The translations under genes and the position numbers were made by a program. A DNA stretch of 64,000 nt. Origin: Serratia entomophila. GTDB lineage: Bacteria; Pseudomonadota; Gammaproteobacteria; Enterobacterales; Enterobacteriaceae. Below are positions 10,556-24,600 of this stretch, piece after piece. The notes beneath the pieces are model-generated. The model did no database searches and was not told the origin of the DNA. It saw nothing but the letters and a program-made list of their open reading frames with translations. Position 1 is the first letter of the stretch, and every line of letters starts with the position of its first letter. Location of the stretch: assembly GCF_021462285.1 (NCBI RefSeq), contig NZ_CP082787.1, positions 3,224,001 to 3,288,000 on the forward strand, read 5' to 3'.

Positions 10556-11233
10556 ATGGAATGGCTGAACATCCTGATCGTTGAAGACGAAACGCCGCTG
10601 GCGGAGATGCACGCGGAGTTTATCCGCCAGAACGGCGGCTGCCGCCAGATTTGGCTGGCGGGCACGCTGGCGCAGGCGCGCATGATGACCGAACGCTTTA
10701 AACCGGATCTGATCCTGCTGGACAACTTCCTGCCCGACGGCCAGGGCATTGAGCTGCTGCGCGAGCTGACGCTGAGCGGCTATCGCGGCGGCATCGTGTT
10801 CATCACCGCCGCCAGCGACATGGCCACCGTGGCCGAGGCGCTGCGCTACGGCGTGTTCGACTACCTGATCAAGCCGCTGGCCTATGACCGGCTGAGCCAG
10901 ACCCTGCAGCGCTTCAGCCAGCGCCGTGAAGCGCTGAAGGACAAGGCGCGCCTCAACCAACGCCGCATCGACGAGATGTTCAACACCTACGCCCGCGGCG
11001 AACGGCAGGCGGCGCTGCCGGCCGGCATCGACGCGCTGACGCTGGTGAAAATCCGCGCCCTGTTCGAAGAGCCCGCGGCGCGCCACACCGCTGAAAGCGT
11101 TGCGCAAAAAATGGGATTAAGCCGCACCACCGCCCGCCGTTATCTGGAGTTTTGCACCGCCGCTCAACAGCTGGGCGCCGAGATCATTTACGGCAAGGTT
11201 GGCCGCCCACAGCGGATCTACCGCGCCGTCTAA
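10556..11233 (+). CDS. dpiA: Response regulator of citrate fermentation (CitB/DpiA type)
   Basis: Predicted activator of the citrate lyase operon in response to citrate through a CitA/DpiB-type kinase. The 225-residue protein has an N-terminal receiver domain (acidic pair Glu10-Asp11, phospho-acceptor Asp56 in LILLDNF, and the Lys of LIKPL). The C-terminal helix-turn-helix (ESVAQKMGLSRTTARRYLEF) is of the DcuR/CitB type. It is divergent from citC. Unusually, no histidine kinase gene precedes or follows it in the window; the next gene is lacZ. The product call is firm; DcuR is a less likely alternative given the location. Confidence 0.85.
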   Translation: MEWLNILIVEDETPLAEMHAEFIRQNGGCRQIWLAGTLAQARMMTERFKPDLILLDNFLPDGQGIELLRELTLSGYRGGIVFITAASDMATVAEALRYGVFDYLIKPLAYDRLSQTLQRFSQRREALKDKARLNQRRIDEMFNTYARGERQAALPAGIDALTLVKIRALFEEPAARHTAESVAQKMGLSRTTARRYLEFCTAAQQLGAEIIYGKVGRPQRIYRAV

Positions 11234-11246
11234 CGCTAAGGCGCGG
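11221..11246 (+). terminator. Possible hairpin at the end of dpiA
   Basis: CCGCGCC at 11221-11227 pairs with GGCGCGG at 11240-11246 across a 12-nt loop that includes the dpiA stop codon. Only a weak T-rich stretch follows, so termination is uncertain. Confidence 0.3.
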
Positions 11247-11352
11247 TTATTTGATCGCCCCTGCAAGCTTGAATGTAACCGCTTTACTTTTTTAGCGCTC
11301 GTCAGCATCTTGGTTGGCAGACCTCCCCTTTTATCCGCCGACAGGACGATAG

Positions 11353-14436
<3,084 letters not shown>

Positions 14437-14462
14437 ATCTGCCAAAAGCTCAACGGGTTGCG

Positions 14463-14490
14463 CATTCTGTAAGCAAACAGTCACAGAATG
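14463..14490 (+). terminator. Hairpin after lacZ
   Basis: CATTCTGT at 14463-14470 pairs with ACAGAATG at 14483-14490 across a 12-nt loop, 26 nt past the lacZ stop. No strong T-run follows, so it is a weak terminator candidate. Confidence 0.35.
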
Positions 14491-14502
14491 TGTAATCCGC
14501 CT

Positions 14503-14531
14503 TTGACATGCCGGCGGCGGGTCGCTATGAT
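14503..14531 (+). promoter_or_regulatory. Sigma-70 promoter of first tRNA-Asn
   Basis: A perfect TTGACA at 14503-14508 is followed after exactly 17 bp by TATGAT at 14526-14531 and then a GC-rich discriminator, the typical arrangement of stringently controlled tRNA promoters. Confidence 0.85.
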
Positions 14532-14549
14532 TCGCCCCGTTCACACGAT

Positions 14550-14625
14550 TCCTCTGTAGTTCAGTCGGTAGAACGGCGGACTGTTAATCCGTATGTCACT
14601 GGTTCGAGTCCAGTCAGAGGAGCCA
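14550..14625 (+). tRNA. tRNA-Asn (anticodon GUU)
   Basis: The 76-nt gene begins TCCTCTGTAG and ends in encoded CCA. The anticodon arm carries GTT (ACTGTTAATC) and the T arm GGTTCGAGTCC, and the acceptor ends pair. It is identical to the second copy at 39585. It has its own promoter and terminator, so it is an independent unit. Confidence 0.97.
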
Positions 14626-14634
14626 TATTAGAGA

Positions 14635-14666
14635 CGCCCGCTTAAGGAAACTTAAGCGGGCGTTTT
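14635..14666 (+). terminator. Terminator of first tRNA-Asn
   Basis: A 12-bp perfect stem (14635-14646 with 14651-14662), a GAAA tetraloop and a TTTT tail follow 9 nt after the tRNA. Nearly the same hairpin follows the second tRNA-Asn. Confidence 0.9.
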
Positions 14667-14772
14667 GCCGTTGGGTTTTTTAGGTACGGGCCGATGAACG
14701 GGCCTTGGCTTCTCTGCCGAACCCCATGGCAGAGATAACGATTAGCCAAGGGTGCAGTATAAAGGCGTTGCG

Positions 14773-15966
14773 CTAATGCACCGGGTTGGCTTGACGGGAC
14801 GAAAGAAATGTCATCGCTGCCGCACCAAGAAGTAATGCACCACTCAGCCCAAAAGAACTTTGCCATCCCAGGCGGTCAAAGACCCAACCTCCCGTGGTTG
14901 AACCGAGCGCAATCGAGAGCTGAATGACGGCGACCATCAGACCGCCGCCCGCCTCGGCATCCTCGGGCAGCGTCCGCGCTATCCATGTCCACCATCCCGT
15001 CGGCGCCGCGGTCGCAAGCATCCCCCACAGGCTTAATAGCGCGGCAACGGTCCAGGCGCTGTGCCCGGCCAGAAGCAACGCTCCGGCAATCGTGGCCATC
15101 AGCAAAGGGATCATAATCAGCGTCTGATAAAATCTGGCGTTCAGGAACTTCGTAATTATCAGTGTGCCAACAAAACCGGCTACGCCTATAGCGAGTAGAA
15201 TTAAGGACAGGCCGGAGGCGTTTACTCGGGTCACCGTCTCCAGAAACGGTCGCACATAGGTAAATAATGCAAACTGCCCCATAAAGAATAATCCACAGGC
15301 GATCAGGCCGGTTGATACGCTGGAGAGTCTGAATAGACGAAGCACAGACCTGTGCGGCTTGCGTTCCCTGTCGATTTCCATCGTTGGCAGGCTGACGCAT
15401 TGCCAAATGAACGCGGCTATCGCAAGAGGCACGAGACATAAAAAGGCCCCACGCCAACCTACGGTCGCCCCCAGATAGCTGCCAAGCGGCGCCGCCACGA
15501 CGGTTGCGAGCGCGTTACCACCGTTAAAAATGGCCAAGGCGCGGGGTACCTGATGCTGTGGCACCAGACGAATGGCGGCTGCCGCCGACATTGACCAGAA
15601 TCCACCGATGGTGATACCAATCAGGGCCCGCCCCACCATATAAACCGCATAGCTGGACGCCAGGAAGATAACCATTCCCGACACGGCCATCAGAAACGTC
15701 AGCCCCAGCAGAAGATATTTTCGATTCATATTTCCGGCAACCTGAGAGATTGTCAGGCTGGTCAACACCGCCAGCACGCCGGAGATGGCAATCCCCTGAC
15801 CTGCCAACCCTTCCGTAACGTGCAAATCTCTGGCAATCGGCGTCAGCAGGCTGACCGGCAGAAATTCTGATGCGATCAGAATAAAAACGCAGAACGTCAT
15901 AGCAAACACGCCGCCCCAGTGTGCGTGTGTTTTATTGCGTGATGTTTTATGACTCGGTGTGGGCAT
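14773..15966 (-). CDS. MFS efflux transporter, NepI-like (DHA1)
   Basis: Twelve-helix major facilitator transporter, 397 residues. The N-terminal half has EFLPVSLLTPIARDL and GGFWSMSAAAAIRLVP, closely resembling E. coli NepI, a purine ribonucleoside exporter, and the wider YdeA/AraJ-like drug:proton antiporters. I choose ATG at 15966 (GAGAAG upstream) over an upstream in-frame start because the extra 40 residues look non-coding. It lies next to the tRNA-Asn in a stretch that looks less GC-rich than its surroundings. It is followed on the other side by a secreted hydrolase gene and a LysR regulator. The exact substrate is unknown. Confidence 0.8.
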   Translation of the reverse strand: MPTPSHKTSRNKTHAHWGGVFAMTFCVFILIASEFLPVSLLTPIARDLHVTEGLAGQGIAISGVLAVLTSLTISQVAGNMNRKYLLLGLTFLMAVSGMVIFLASSYAVYMVGRALIGITIGGFWSMSAAAAIRLVPQHQVPRALAIFNGGNALATVVAAPLGSYLGATVGWRGAFLCLVPLAIAAFIWQCVSLPTMEIDRERKPHRSVLRLFRLSSVSTGLIACGLFFMGQFALFTYVRPFLETVTRVNASGLSLILLAIGVAGFVGTLIITKFLNARFYQTLIMIPLLMATIAGALLLAGHSAWTVAALLSLWGMLATAAPTGWWTWIARTLPEDAEAGGGLMVAVIQLSIALGSTTGGWVFDRLGWQSSFGLSGALLLGAAAMTFLSSRQANPVH

Positions 15967-16161
15967 TATTATCTTCTCTGAATATCGCCCCGGCAGAACA
16001 CAGGCGCGGCCGGGGCGGACGCTATTCATGGAATAACGACAAAACGTGGTTAGGAATGAGGTGCAATGTGACATATTCTGCGTCACATCAGACTGACTGA
16101 AGCCAGATTAAAGGCTACCTGCGAACGTCAGGCGGCTTTGCTGAAATTCCTGACTCAGAAC

Positions 16162-17298
16162 CTATCTCAAGTGGGTTTTGAAAAACTGTTCAAATTTGGC
16201 AAACGGGATCTTACCGGCAACATTGTCGTAGAGATCCACATGGTTCGCCCCCGGGATAACCACCAATTCTTTCTCTTTGCTGCCGACGGCCTTAAAAGCG
16301 TCTTCGGCAAAATAGCGTGAGTGCGCTTTTTCACCGGTCACGATCAGCGCAGGAACGGTGATTTCTTTTGAATAGCTCAGCAACGGCATATTCATAAACG
16401 ACAAAGGCATTGTCGCAGTCCATGCTCCGGTTGAGTTTACGGAACGTGCATGGAAACCACGCGGCATTCGATAATAATCAAAGAATTCTTTCAAAACCGG
16501 GTTGGGATTTGCGGGTAACGTTTCCGGCAGGATACGTTTGGAAGCGGTGACGTTGCCCTTGCCGTCGACATAAATATCATGGCCGCCGGGCGCGAAATCG
16601 CCGTTTTCTGCATCCTTCCAGCGCTGCTCGTTCAGATAGTGCAAGACGGCACGGCGATCGGCAGTTGAATACCTGTCTTTACCCTCGCCAACCCCATGCC
16701 CCATCGCACGGCTCATGTCATACATCACGCTGGTTGCAACCGCTTTGACGCGCGTATCCATAGCGGCGTCGTTTAACGCCATACCGCCCCAGCCGCAGAT
16801 GCCGAGCAGCCCGATACGATTGCGATCCACCTCTTGTTGTAAACCCAGGAAATCAACCGCAGCGCTGAAATCCTCGGTGTTGATATCCGGAGAAGCGAGG
16901 TTACGCGGGTAGCCGCCGCTTTCACCCGTGTAGGAAGGATCGAATGCCAGCGTTACGAAACCCTTTTCAGCCAGCGTCTGCGCATACAGCCCGCTGGACT
17001 GTTCTTTGACAGCGCCAAAGGGGCCGCTAACGGCAACCGCCGCCAGCTTACGCTCACCGCGGTCTTTTGGAATGTAGAGATCGCCGACTAAGGTGATCCC
17101 GTAGCGGTTCCGAAAGGACACCTTGCGGTGATAGACTTTGCCGCTCTCGGCGAAGGTCTTGTCCCATGTTGCGACCATCGAAACGGGCGCGTTCGGACTC
17201 GTTGTTTCAGCATAACTCATGGTTGTCACTCCACTTAATGATGCGCTTAGCAGCATGGCAGGTATGGCGGCCGTCAGTTTTCTGGTGAAAGCTTTCAT
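16162..17298 (-). CDS. Exported alpha/beta hydrolase
   Basis: 378 residues with an N-terminal signal peptide ending near residue 30 (MSYAE), so probably periplasmic or secreted. The alpha/beta hydrolase core shows a nucleophile elbow GICGWGG, with Cys where many relatives have Ser, as in dienelactone-hydrolase-like families. The candidate His is in PGANHVDLYD. Similar proteins are annotated as YcjY-like or general hydrolases; the substrate is unknown. The gene is divergent from a LysR regulator and sits 195 bp upstream of the MFS gene, so the three may form one functional unit. Confidence 0.75.
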   Translation of the reverse strand: MKAFTRKLTAAIPAMLLSASLSGVTTMSYAETTSPNAPVSMVATWDKTFAESGKVYHRKVSFRNRYGITLVGDLYIPKDRGERKLAAVAVSGPFGAVKEQSSGLYAQTLAEKGFVTLAFDPSYTGESGGYPRNLASPDINTEDFSAAVDFLGLQQEVDRNRIGLLGICGWGGMALNDAAMDTRVKAVATSVMYDMSRAMGHGVGEGKDRYSTADRRAVLHYLNEQRWKDAENGDFAPGGHDIYVDGKGNVTASKRILPETLPANPNPVLKEFFDYYRMPRGFHARSVNSTGAWTATMPLSFMNMPLLSYSKEITVPALIVTGEKAHSRYFAEDAFKAVGSKEKELVVIPGANHVDLYDNVAGKIPFAKFEQFFKTHLR

Positions 17299-17381
17299 TA
17301 TTCGTTCCCCTAAAACACCTTGTTGGCGCAGGTTTCATACGGACAACGCTGCCGTGCTTTGTTGCAATGCGCCCATTATAG

Positions 17382-17400
17382 TTAGCAGAAATAATGCTGA
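17382..17400. promoter_or_regulatory. Candidate LysR operator
   Basis: A near-palindrome TTAGCA-N7-TGCTGA lies between the divergent hydrolase gene and the LysR gene, as expected for an autoregulatory LysR-type site. This is inferred from position and symmetry only. Confidence 0.35.
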
Positions 17401-17483
17401 TTAGAGGGAGTAAACTGCTAAGATTAATATCATATTGTTATAAATTGCGATGTGGCTGCGGGTTGATTTGGGAGGTGATACGG

Positions 17484-18368
17484 ATGGCAAAACGGGAAAA
17501 TTACAACGATCTTTACCTGTTTATGATGGTGGTGCAGGAAGGGAGTTTTACCGCCGCGGCGCAAAGGCTCGGGCTTGCTCAGTCCGGTATCAGCCGTTCC
17601 GTCCGCGAGCTTGAACAGCGGCTGGGTTTGCAACTCCTGGTTCGCACCACGCGCAAATTGTCTCTGACACAGGCAGGCGAGCAACTCTACAGAACGGTAC
17701 AGTCAGGATTTGATGCTTTAGATACCGGGCTCGCCACCCTGGCCTATTATCGCCATACCCCATCCGGTACGGTACGCATCAATGCCAGCCAACACGCCAT
17801 TGATAAAGTGCTGTTGCCGAAGCTGGCGATATTTCAACAACGCTATCCAGATATCAGGCTTGAACTCATCAGTGAGAGCCGGTTTGTCGATATTATTGCG
17901 GAACGGTTCGATGCTGGAGTGCGCCTGGGCCCGGAAGTGGGCAGTGGCATGGTCGCGGTGCGCATTACGCCCGACATGGAGATGGCTGTTGTCGGCACAC
18001 CTCAGCATTTTCGTCGCTACGGCTTTCCGCAAACGCCGGCAGATTTAGTGGTGCATCCTTGCATCGCTTACCAGTTGGGTGACGGAAGCCTGTACGCATG
18101 GGAACTCAATGAGGACGGAAAAAAAATCACCCACCGGCCGCAGGGGCAGTGGGCCTTTGCCGACAGTTATATGGAGACAAAGGCCGCCAGGCTGGGTCTG
18201 GGGTTAGCCTATGTTCCCGAGGAGCTGGTTGCTGATGATTTAGCACGCGGCACGCTTATCAGGGTTCTGCAGCGTTACAGCTTACGCCTGGAAGGCTCAT
18301 TCCTTTATTATCCTCATCGTAATGTTTCGCCCGCTTTGCGCGCCGTAATCGACGCATTGAGAACCTGA
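17484..18368 (+). CDS. LysR-family transcriptional regulator
   Basis: 294 residues with an N-terminal winged helix (SFTAAAQRLGLAQSGISRSVRELEQRLG split over residues about 20-50) and a C-terminal substrate-binding domain. ATG at 17484 follows GGGAGGTG with ideal spacing, so the longer open frame from 17394 is not the gene. It is divergent from the exported hydrolase and probably controls it and the MFS pump. The inducer is unknown. Confidence 0.88.
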   Translation: MAKRENYNDLYLFMMVVQEGSFTAAAQRLGLAQSGISRSVRELEQRLGLQLLVRTTRKLSLTQAGEQLYRTVQSGFDALDTGLATLAYYRHTPSGTVRINASQHAIDKVLLPKLAIFQQRYPDIRLELISESRFVDIIAERFDAGVRLGPEVGSGMVAVRITPDMEMAVVGTPQHFRRYGFPQTPADLVVHPCIAYQLGDGSLYAWELNEDGKKITHRPQGQWAFADSYMETKAARLGLGLAYVPEELVADDLARGTLIRVLQRYSLRLEGSFLYYPHRNVSPALRAVIDALRT

Positions 18369-18516
18369 AAGAGTACGATGGCATACCTCCATCGCGGGAA
18401 ATCAAGCACAGCTCAATGAAGATTGTCCGCTCCCGCCACACAGCCGAGGCAATCAGAATCGCCTCCCCCGCAGCTCGGCATTTTCCAGGCGGGCTGCCAA
18501 CGCTCAAGGCAACGCA

Positions 18517-19089
18517 TCACCCCTCATCCCGCTCGGCAATCCGGGCGATCAATGCCCCCAGCAGCGCCAGATCGGCCAGCAGCGCGAAGGCGAAGCAGAA
18601 CCCGCTCACGCCCGGCGCGGCATAGGTTTGGATCAGCAAAGCCGCCGCCACTGTGGCCACGATGCTCGCGAGCGTCGTCAGCCTGACGATCGCGCTCAGC
18701 GCCCCCGCTTCCCCCGCCGCCGTGCGGTACGCCACGCCCAGCCCCAGGCCGCCGAGGGCGATGCCCGGCAGCAGGGCCGGCCAAGCGTGGCCGCCGAACA
18801 GCATCAGCAGCGTTGATAACCAGCCCGCCGCCGCCAGCAAAAAGCCGTAGCGGAGGGTTATCAGCGCGCGCCCGTTTTGCAGCGGCCGTAAGCAGGCCAG
18901 CGCCGCGCCGCCGATAAACGCCAGCGCCAATGCCGCCAGCAGCGTCAGGCCGGCGCCGATGCCCACTATGCTTTCCAACTTCAGCAGCAACGCGCCCGCC
19001 GCGACCGGCGCGCTGAGCGCGATGGCGCTGGCCGCCGCTCCCGAGTGTTCCAGCGCGCCCATCGCGCCGTTATTAACATATAGGCTCAT
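18517..19089 (-). CDS. Small MFS-like membrane protein of unknown function
   Basis: 190 residues, almost entirely hydrophobic with about six membrane segments, and a short acidic tail. It resembles the C-terminal half of an MFS transporter, but no partner half is adjacent, so it may be a trimmed transporter or a distinct small family. ATG at 19089 follows GGGAG by 6 nt. It is divergent from a GcvA-like LysR gene (128-bp gap), which may regulate it. No function can be assigned. Confidence 0.6.
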   Translation of the reverse strand: MSLYVNNGAMGALEHSGAAASAIALSAPVAAGALLLKLESIVGIGAGLTLLAALALAFIGGAALACLRPLQNGRALITLRYGFLLAAAGWLSTLLMLFGGHAWPALLPGIALGGLGLGVAYRTAAGEAGALSAIVRLTTLASIVATVAAALLIQTYAAPGVSGFCFAFALLADLALLGALIARIAERDEG

Positions 19090-19217
19090 CTTCAACTCCC
19101 GACATTTCGATAGGATGAAATAAATTCACCACCTGATTCATATGTCGGTAGCCTATCCCCTGTATAATGGGCAAGACAAACTCATAGTTTTCAGCATTAG
19201 ATGAGAATAATTCAGCC

Positions 19218-20108
19218 ATGAGAAAACCCCGTTTGCCGCCGCTGGGCGCGCTGCGCGCCTTTCACGCCGTGGCCGGTTGCCACAGCTTCAAACACGCCGC
19301 CGAGGAATTGGGCGTCAGCGCGACGGCGGTCAGCCACCAGATCAAACTGCTGGAATCGGTGCTGGAGTGCCGGGTCTGCGAACGCAGCGCGCAGGGCGTC
19401 AGCCTGACCGAGACCGGCGAAATTTTGTATGCCGGCACCCAGCGCGCCTTCGCCGCGCTGGAACAGTCCGTCGCCCAGCTCGCCCGCGCGCATCAGCCGC
19501 CGGCGCTGACCGTCACCACCACCTCCAACTTTCTCACCCACTGGCTGGTGCCGCGGCTGGCAGATTTCAAAACGGAGTTTCCGGCGATCGATCTGCGCTT
19601 GCACACCAGCGTCGAGCGGGTGGATCTCAGCCAGCGCACCGTGGATGTCGCCATCCGCTATCGCGAGACGCCGGAGACCGATCTGCACTGCACGCTGCTG
19701 CATGAGGATCGTTTTATCGTGGTGGCCAGCCCTGCGCTGGCGCTGGCCTGCGTCGAAGATTTACGCCGGGTGACGCTGTTTCACGTGGAACACCGGCAGG
19801 TGCCCGCCGACGCGCCAACCTGGGAAAACTGGCGGCGGCGCTACGGGCCGGAGGGATTGAAGGTGGACGCCGGGTTGACCTTCAGCGATGAGACCCATGC
19901 GCTGCAGGCGGCGGTGGCGGGCCAGGGGGTGGTGATCGCCAGCGAGCTGCTGGCGCGCGACCTGTTGCAGCGCGGCGTGCTGGCCGCGCCGTTCGAGATG
20001 TCGTTGCCCGGCGCCAACTACTATCTGGTCGCCACCGAAGAGACCGCGCAGCGCCCCGATATCATCGCCCTGCGCGAATGGCTGCTGCGGCAAATGACGG
20101 CGGGTTAA
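19218..20108 (+). CDS. LysR-family regulator, GcvA-like
   Basis: 296 residues with an N-terminal helix-turn-helix (SFKHAAEELGVSATAVSHQIKLLE, seen across residues about 23-46) of the GcvA/AmpR subgroup, and a periplasmic-binding-protein-like effector domain. It is divergent from the small membrane protein gene, which is its most likely target. It converges with hchA. Effector unknown. Confidence 0.85.
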   Translation: MRKPRLPPLGALRAFHAVAGCHSFKHAAEELGVSATAVSHQIKLLESVLECRVCERSAQGVSLTETGEILYAGTQRAFAALEQSVAQLARAHQPPALTVTTTSNFLTHWLVPRLADFKTEFPAIDLRLHTSVERVDLSQRTVDVAIRYRETPETDLHCTLLHEDRFIVVASPALALACVEDLRRVTLFHVEHRQVPADAPTWENWRRRYGPEGLKVDAGLTFSDETHALQAAVAGQGVVIASELLARDLLQRGVLAAPFEMSLPGANYYLVATEETAQRPDIIALREWLLRQMTAG

Positions 20109-20145
20109 GCGGGCGCAGACAGGGCATTCTGGCCCGCCGGCGCCG

Positions 20146-21024
20146 TCAGGAAAGCGCGGCCACCTCGGCCAGCAGCGTCTCCGCAGCCAGCTTGCCTAAA
20201 TGATTGGAGGCCAGCGGGCTGTCGCCGGTCAGCAGCCGCCGATCCTTATGCACCTTGCCGGTGATATCCGCATTGATGATTTTTACCCCCAGCTCGCGCA
20301 GGCGCTCGCCCACCAGCCAGGGCATCGGGCCGGGAATATAGCCGATGTCGAGATTGGCGCCGAGATCCAGCGCATCCGGGAACACGCACATTTCGTAACC
20401 GCGGAACAGGAAATCCTCCTTGCTCTCGCCGATCCCCGCCGCCAGCAAACCGGCCGGGCCGTGGCAAAGCGAAATCACGTAGCGATCGTTATCGTGCGCC
20501 CAGTACAGCGTTTTCTTAACGTCTTCGCTGAACGGAATGCCGTTAAGCGCGCCGTGGCCGCCGGGAATAAAGACGCCGATATAGTTGCCCGCATCCAGAT
20601 CCTTCACCACATCAGACAGCTTTTTCGGCTGCTTGAGCTGATGACGATATTTTTCATAGGTGGCTTTAACCGCTTCATCCTCGCCGGGGAAGGCCCACAT
20701 TTCCAGCTTCACCGGATCGCCCGAAGGCGTGGCGATGTCGATCTCAAAACCGGCCAGATCCATATGGTGCATCGGCAGCAGCATCTCAACCGGATGGTTG
20801 CCGGTGGAGAAGAACTTGCCGTTTTGCATCAGCAGATACCGTTCCTGCGAAGCTATCATCAACACCTTCCATTTCCCGCCCCGATAGGCATTGGGATAGC
20901 TGGCGCCGTCAAAATCGGTTTTGGACGAAGTGTACTGCGACAACGAGTAAGGTGATGGAAAGAAAGCGTTTTCTTCTGCTACGTCAGGGGTGGGATTACG
21001 ATCTGCGGATTGTAAATCGGTCAT
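20146..21024 (-). CDS. hchA: Hsp31/HchA chaperone-deglycase (DJ-1/PfpI family)
   Basis: 292 residues (E. coli HchA 283). Cytoplasmic holding chaperone with glyoxalase III / deglycase activity. The nucleophilic elbow SLCHGPAG carries the catalytic Cys, and [13 protein letters not shown] matches HchA closely. The start ATG at 21024 follows GGAGATAATC. It is divergent from katG across a region with an OxyR-like site, which suits a shared oxidative or electrophile stress response. Confidence 0.9.
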   Translation of the reverse strand: MTDLQSADRNPTPDVAEENAFFPSPYSLSQYTSSKTDFDGASYPNAYRGGKWKVLMIASQERYLLMQNGKFFSTGNHPVEMLLPMHHMDLAGFEIDIATPSGDPVKLEMWAFPGEDEAVKATYEKYRHQLKQPKKLSDVVKDLDAGNYIGVFIPGGHGALNGIPFSEDVKKTLYWAHDNDRYVISLCHGPAGLLAAGIGESKEDFLFRGYEMCVFPDALDLGANLDIGYIPGPMPWLVGERLRELGVKIINADITGKVHKDRRLLTGDSPLASNHLGKLAAETLLAEVAALS

Positions 21025-23568
<2,544 letters not shown>

Positions 23569-23586
23569 GTTAACCTGCAGTAAAAA

Positions 23587-23618
23587 AGCCCGCCCCGGGC
23601 GACCCGGGCGGGCTTTTT
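23587..23618. terminator. Bidirectional terminator after katG
   Basis: A 12-bp GC-rich stem with one bulged C (23587-23599 with 23603-23614), an A-run before it and a T-run after it. It serves katG and probably the convergent LysR gene. Confidence 0.88.
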
Positions 23619-24514
23619 CACGCTCCTTCCGTCGGAAACAACCTTTCGCTGAGAAAGTCGATAAACACCCGCAGCTTGGGCGCCAGATATTTACTCGACG
23701 GCCAGACGATGCGAAAGGCGCCCTGATGCTCGGTGTACTGCGCCAGCACCTGTTGCAGCGCGCCGCGCCGCAGCGGCTCCCGCACCATAAAATCCGGCAG
23801 GCAGGCGATCCCCAGACCGGCCTGCGCCACCTGGACCAACGCCTCGGTGGTATTGCAAATCATGGTCGCCGGCAGCTCCAGCGGTGCCTCATCCGGCAGG
23901 TGCCGCAGTGGCCAGGGTTCGAAACGCCCCGAACTCGGAAATTTATGCTGCAGGCAGGCGTGGTTCAACAAATCCTGCGGCGTCTGCGGCAGGCCGCGCC
24001 GCAGGAGATAATCGGGCGCCGCCACCAGCATCAGCCGGAAGCGGCCCAGCCTGCGCGACATCAGCCGCGAGTCGGCCGGTTCACCGGTGCGCACCACCGC
24101 GTCAAACCCTTCTTCGACGATATCAACCAGGCGATCGGTAAAATCCACGTCCAGCGCAATGTCCGGATAATGATGCATAAAATCCGTCAGCACCGGCAGC
24201 ATCAGCCCGCTCACCAACGGCAGGCTGATGCGCAGCTTGCCGCGCGGCGCCGCCCGGCTGTCGGCCAGCTCCAGCTCTGCCGCAGCGATCTCCGCCAGAA
24301 TGCGCCGGCAACGTTCGAGAAACTGCGCCCCCTCCGCCGTCAACGTAATGCTGCGGGTGCTGCGGTGGAACAACCGCACCCCGAGGCGCTGTTCCATGCG
24401 CGCCACGCTTTTGCCCATTGCCGAGGATGAAACGCCCAACAGCCGCCCGGCGGCGGAAAAACTGCGGGTTTCCGCCACCAGCACGAAGGCCTGAATGCCG
24501 CTGAGACTGTCCAT
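23618..24514 (-). CDS. LysR-family transcriptional regulator
   Basis: 298 residues of the LTTR subgroup that includes DmlR and many drug-pump regulators: N-terminal helix-turn-helix (SFSAAGRLLGVSSSAMGKSV) and an effector domain with LVDIVEEGFDAVVRTGEP. It is divergent from a 14-helix MFS pump with 86 bp between the starts, so it is the probable local regulator. Confidence 0.88.
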   Translation of the reverse strand: MDSLSGIQAFVLVAETRSFSAAGRLLGVSSSAMGKSVARMEQRLGVRLFHRSTRSITLTAEGAQFLERCRRILAEIAAAELELADSRAAPRGKLRISLPLVSGLMLPVLTDFMHHYPDIALDVDFTDRLVDIVEEGFDAVVRTGEPADSRLMSRRLGRFRLMLVAAPDYLLRRGLPQTPQDLLNHACLQHKFPSSGRFEPWPLRHLPDEAPLELPATMICNTTEALVQVAQAGLGIACLPDFMVREPLRRGALQQVLAQYTEHQGAFRIVWPSSKYLAPKLRVFIDFLSERLFPTEGA

Positions 24515-24533
24515 AAGCTTCTCCGCTGATATT

Positions 24534-24547
24534 GGACATTTTTGTCC
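24534..24547. promoter_or_regulatory. Palindrome, candidate LysR operator
   Basis: GGACA-TTTT-TGTCC, a perfect 5+5 palindrome in the 86-bp divergent region between the LysR gene and the MFS gene. Position and symmetry suit an operator; the binding protein is inferred. Confidence 0.4.
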
Positions 24548-24600
24548 GCTATATATGGAAATTTAGCCTATTTTTCTTTTCTGCGTGAAGGCCTACCTTA

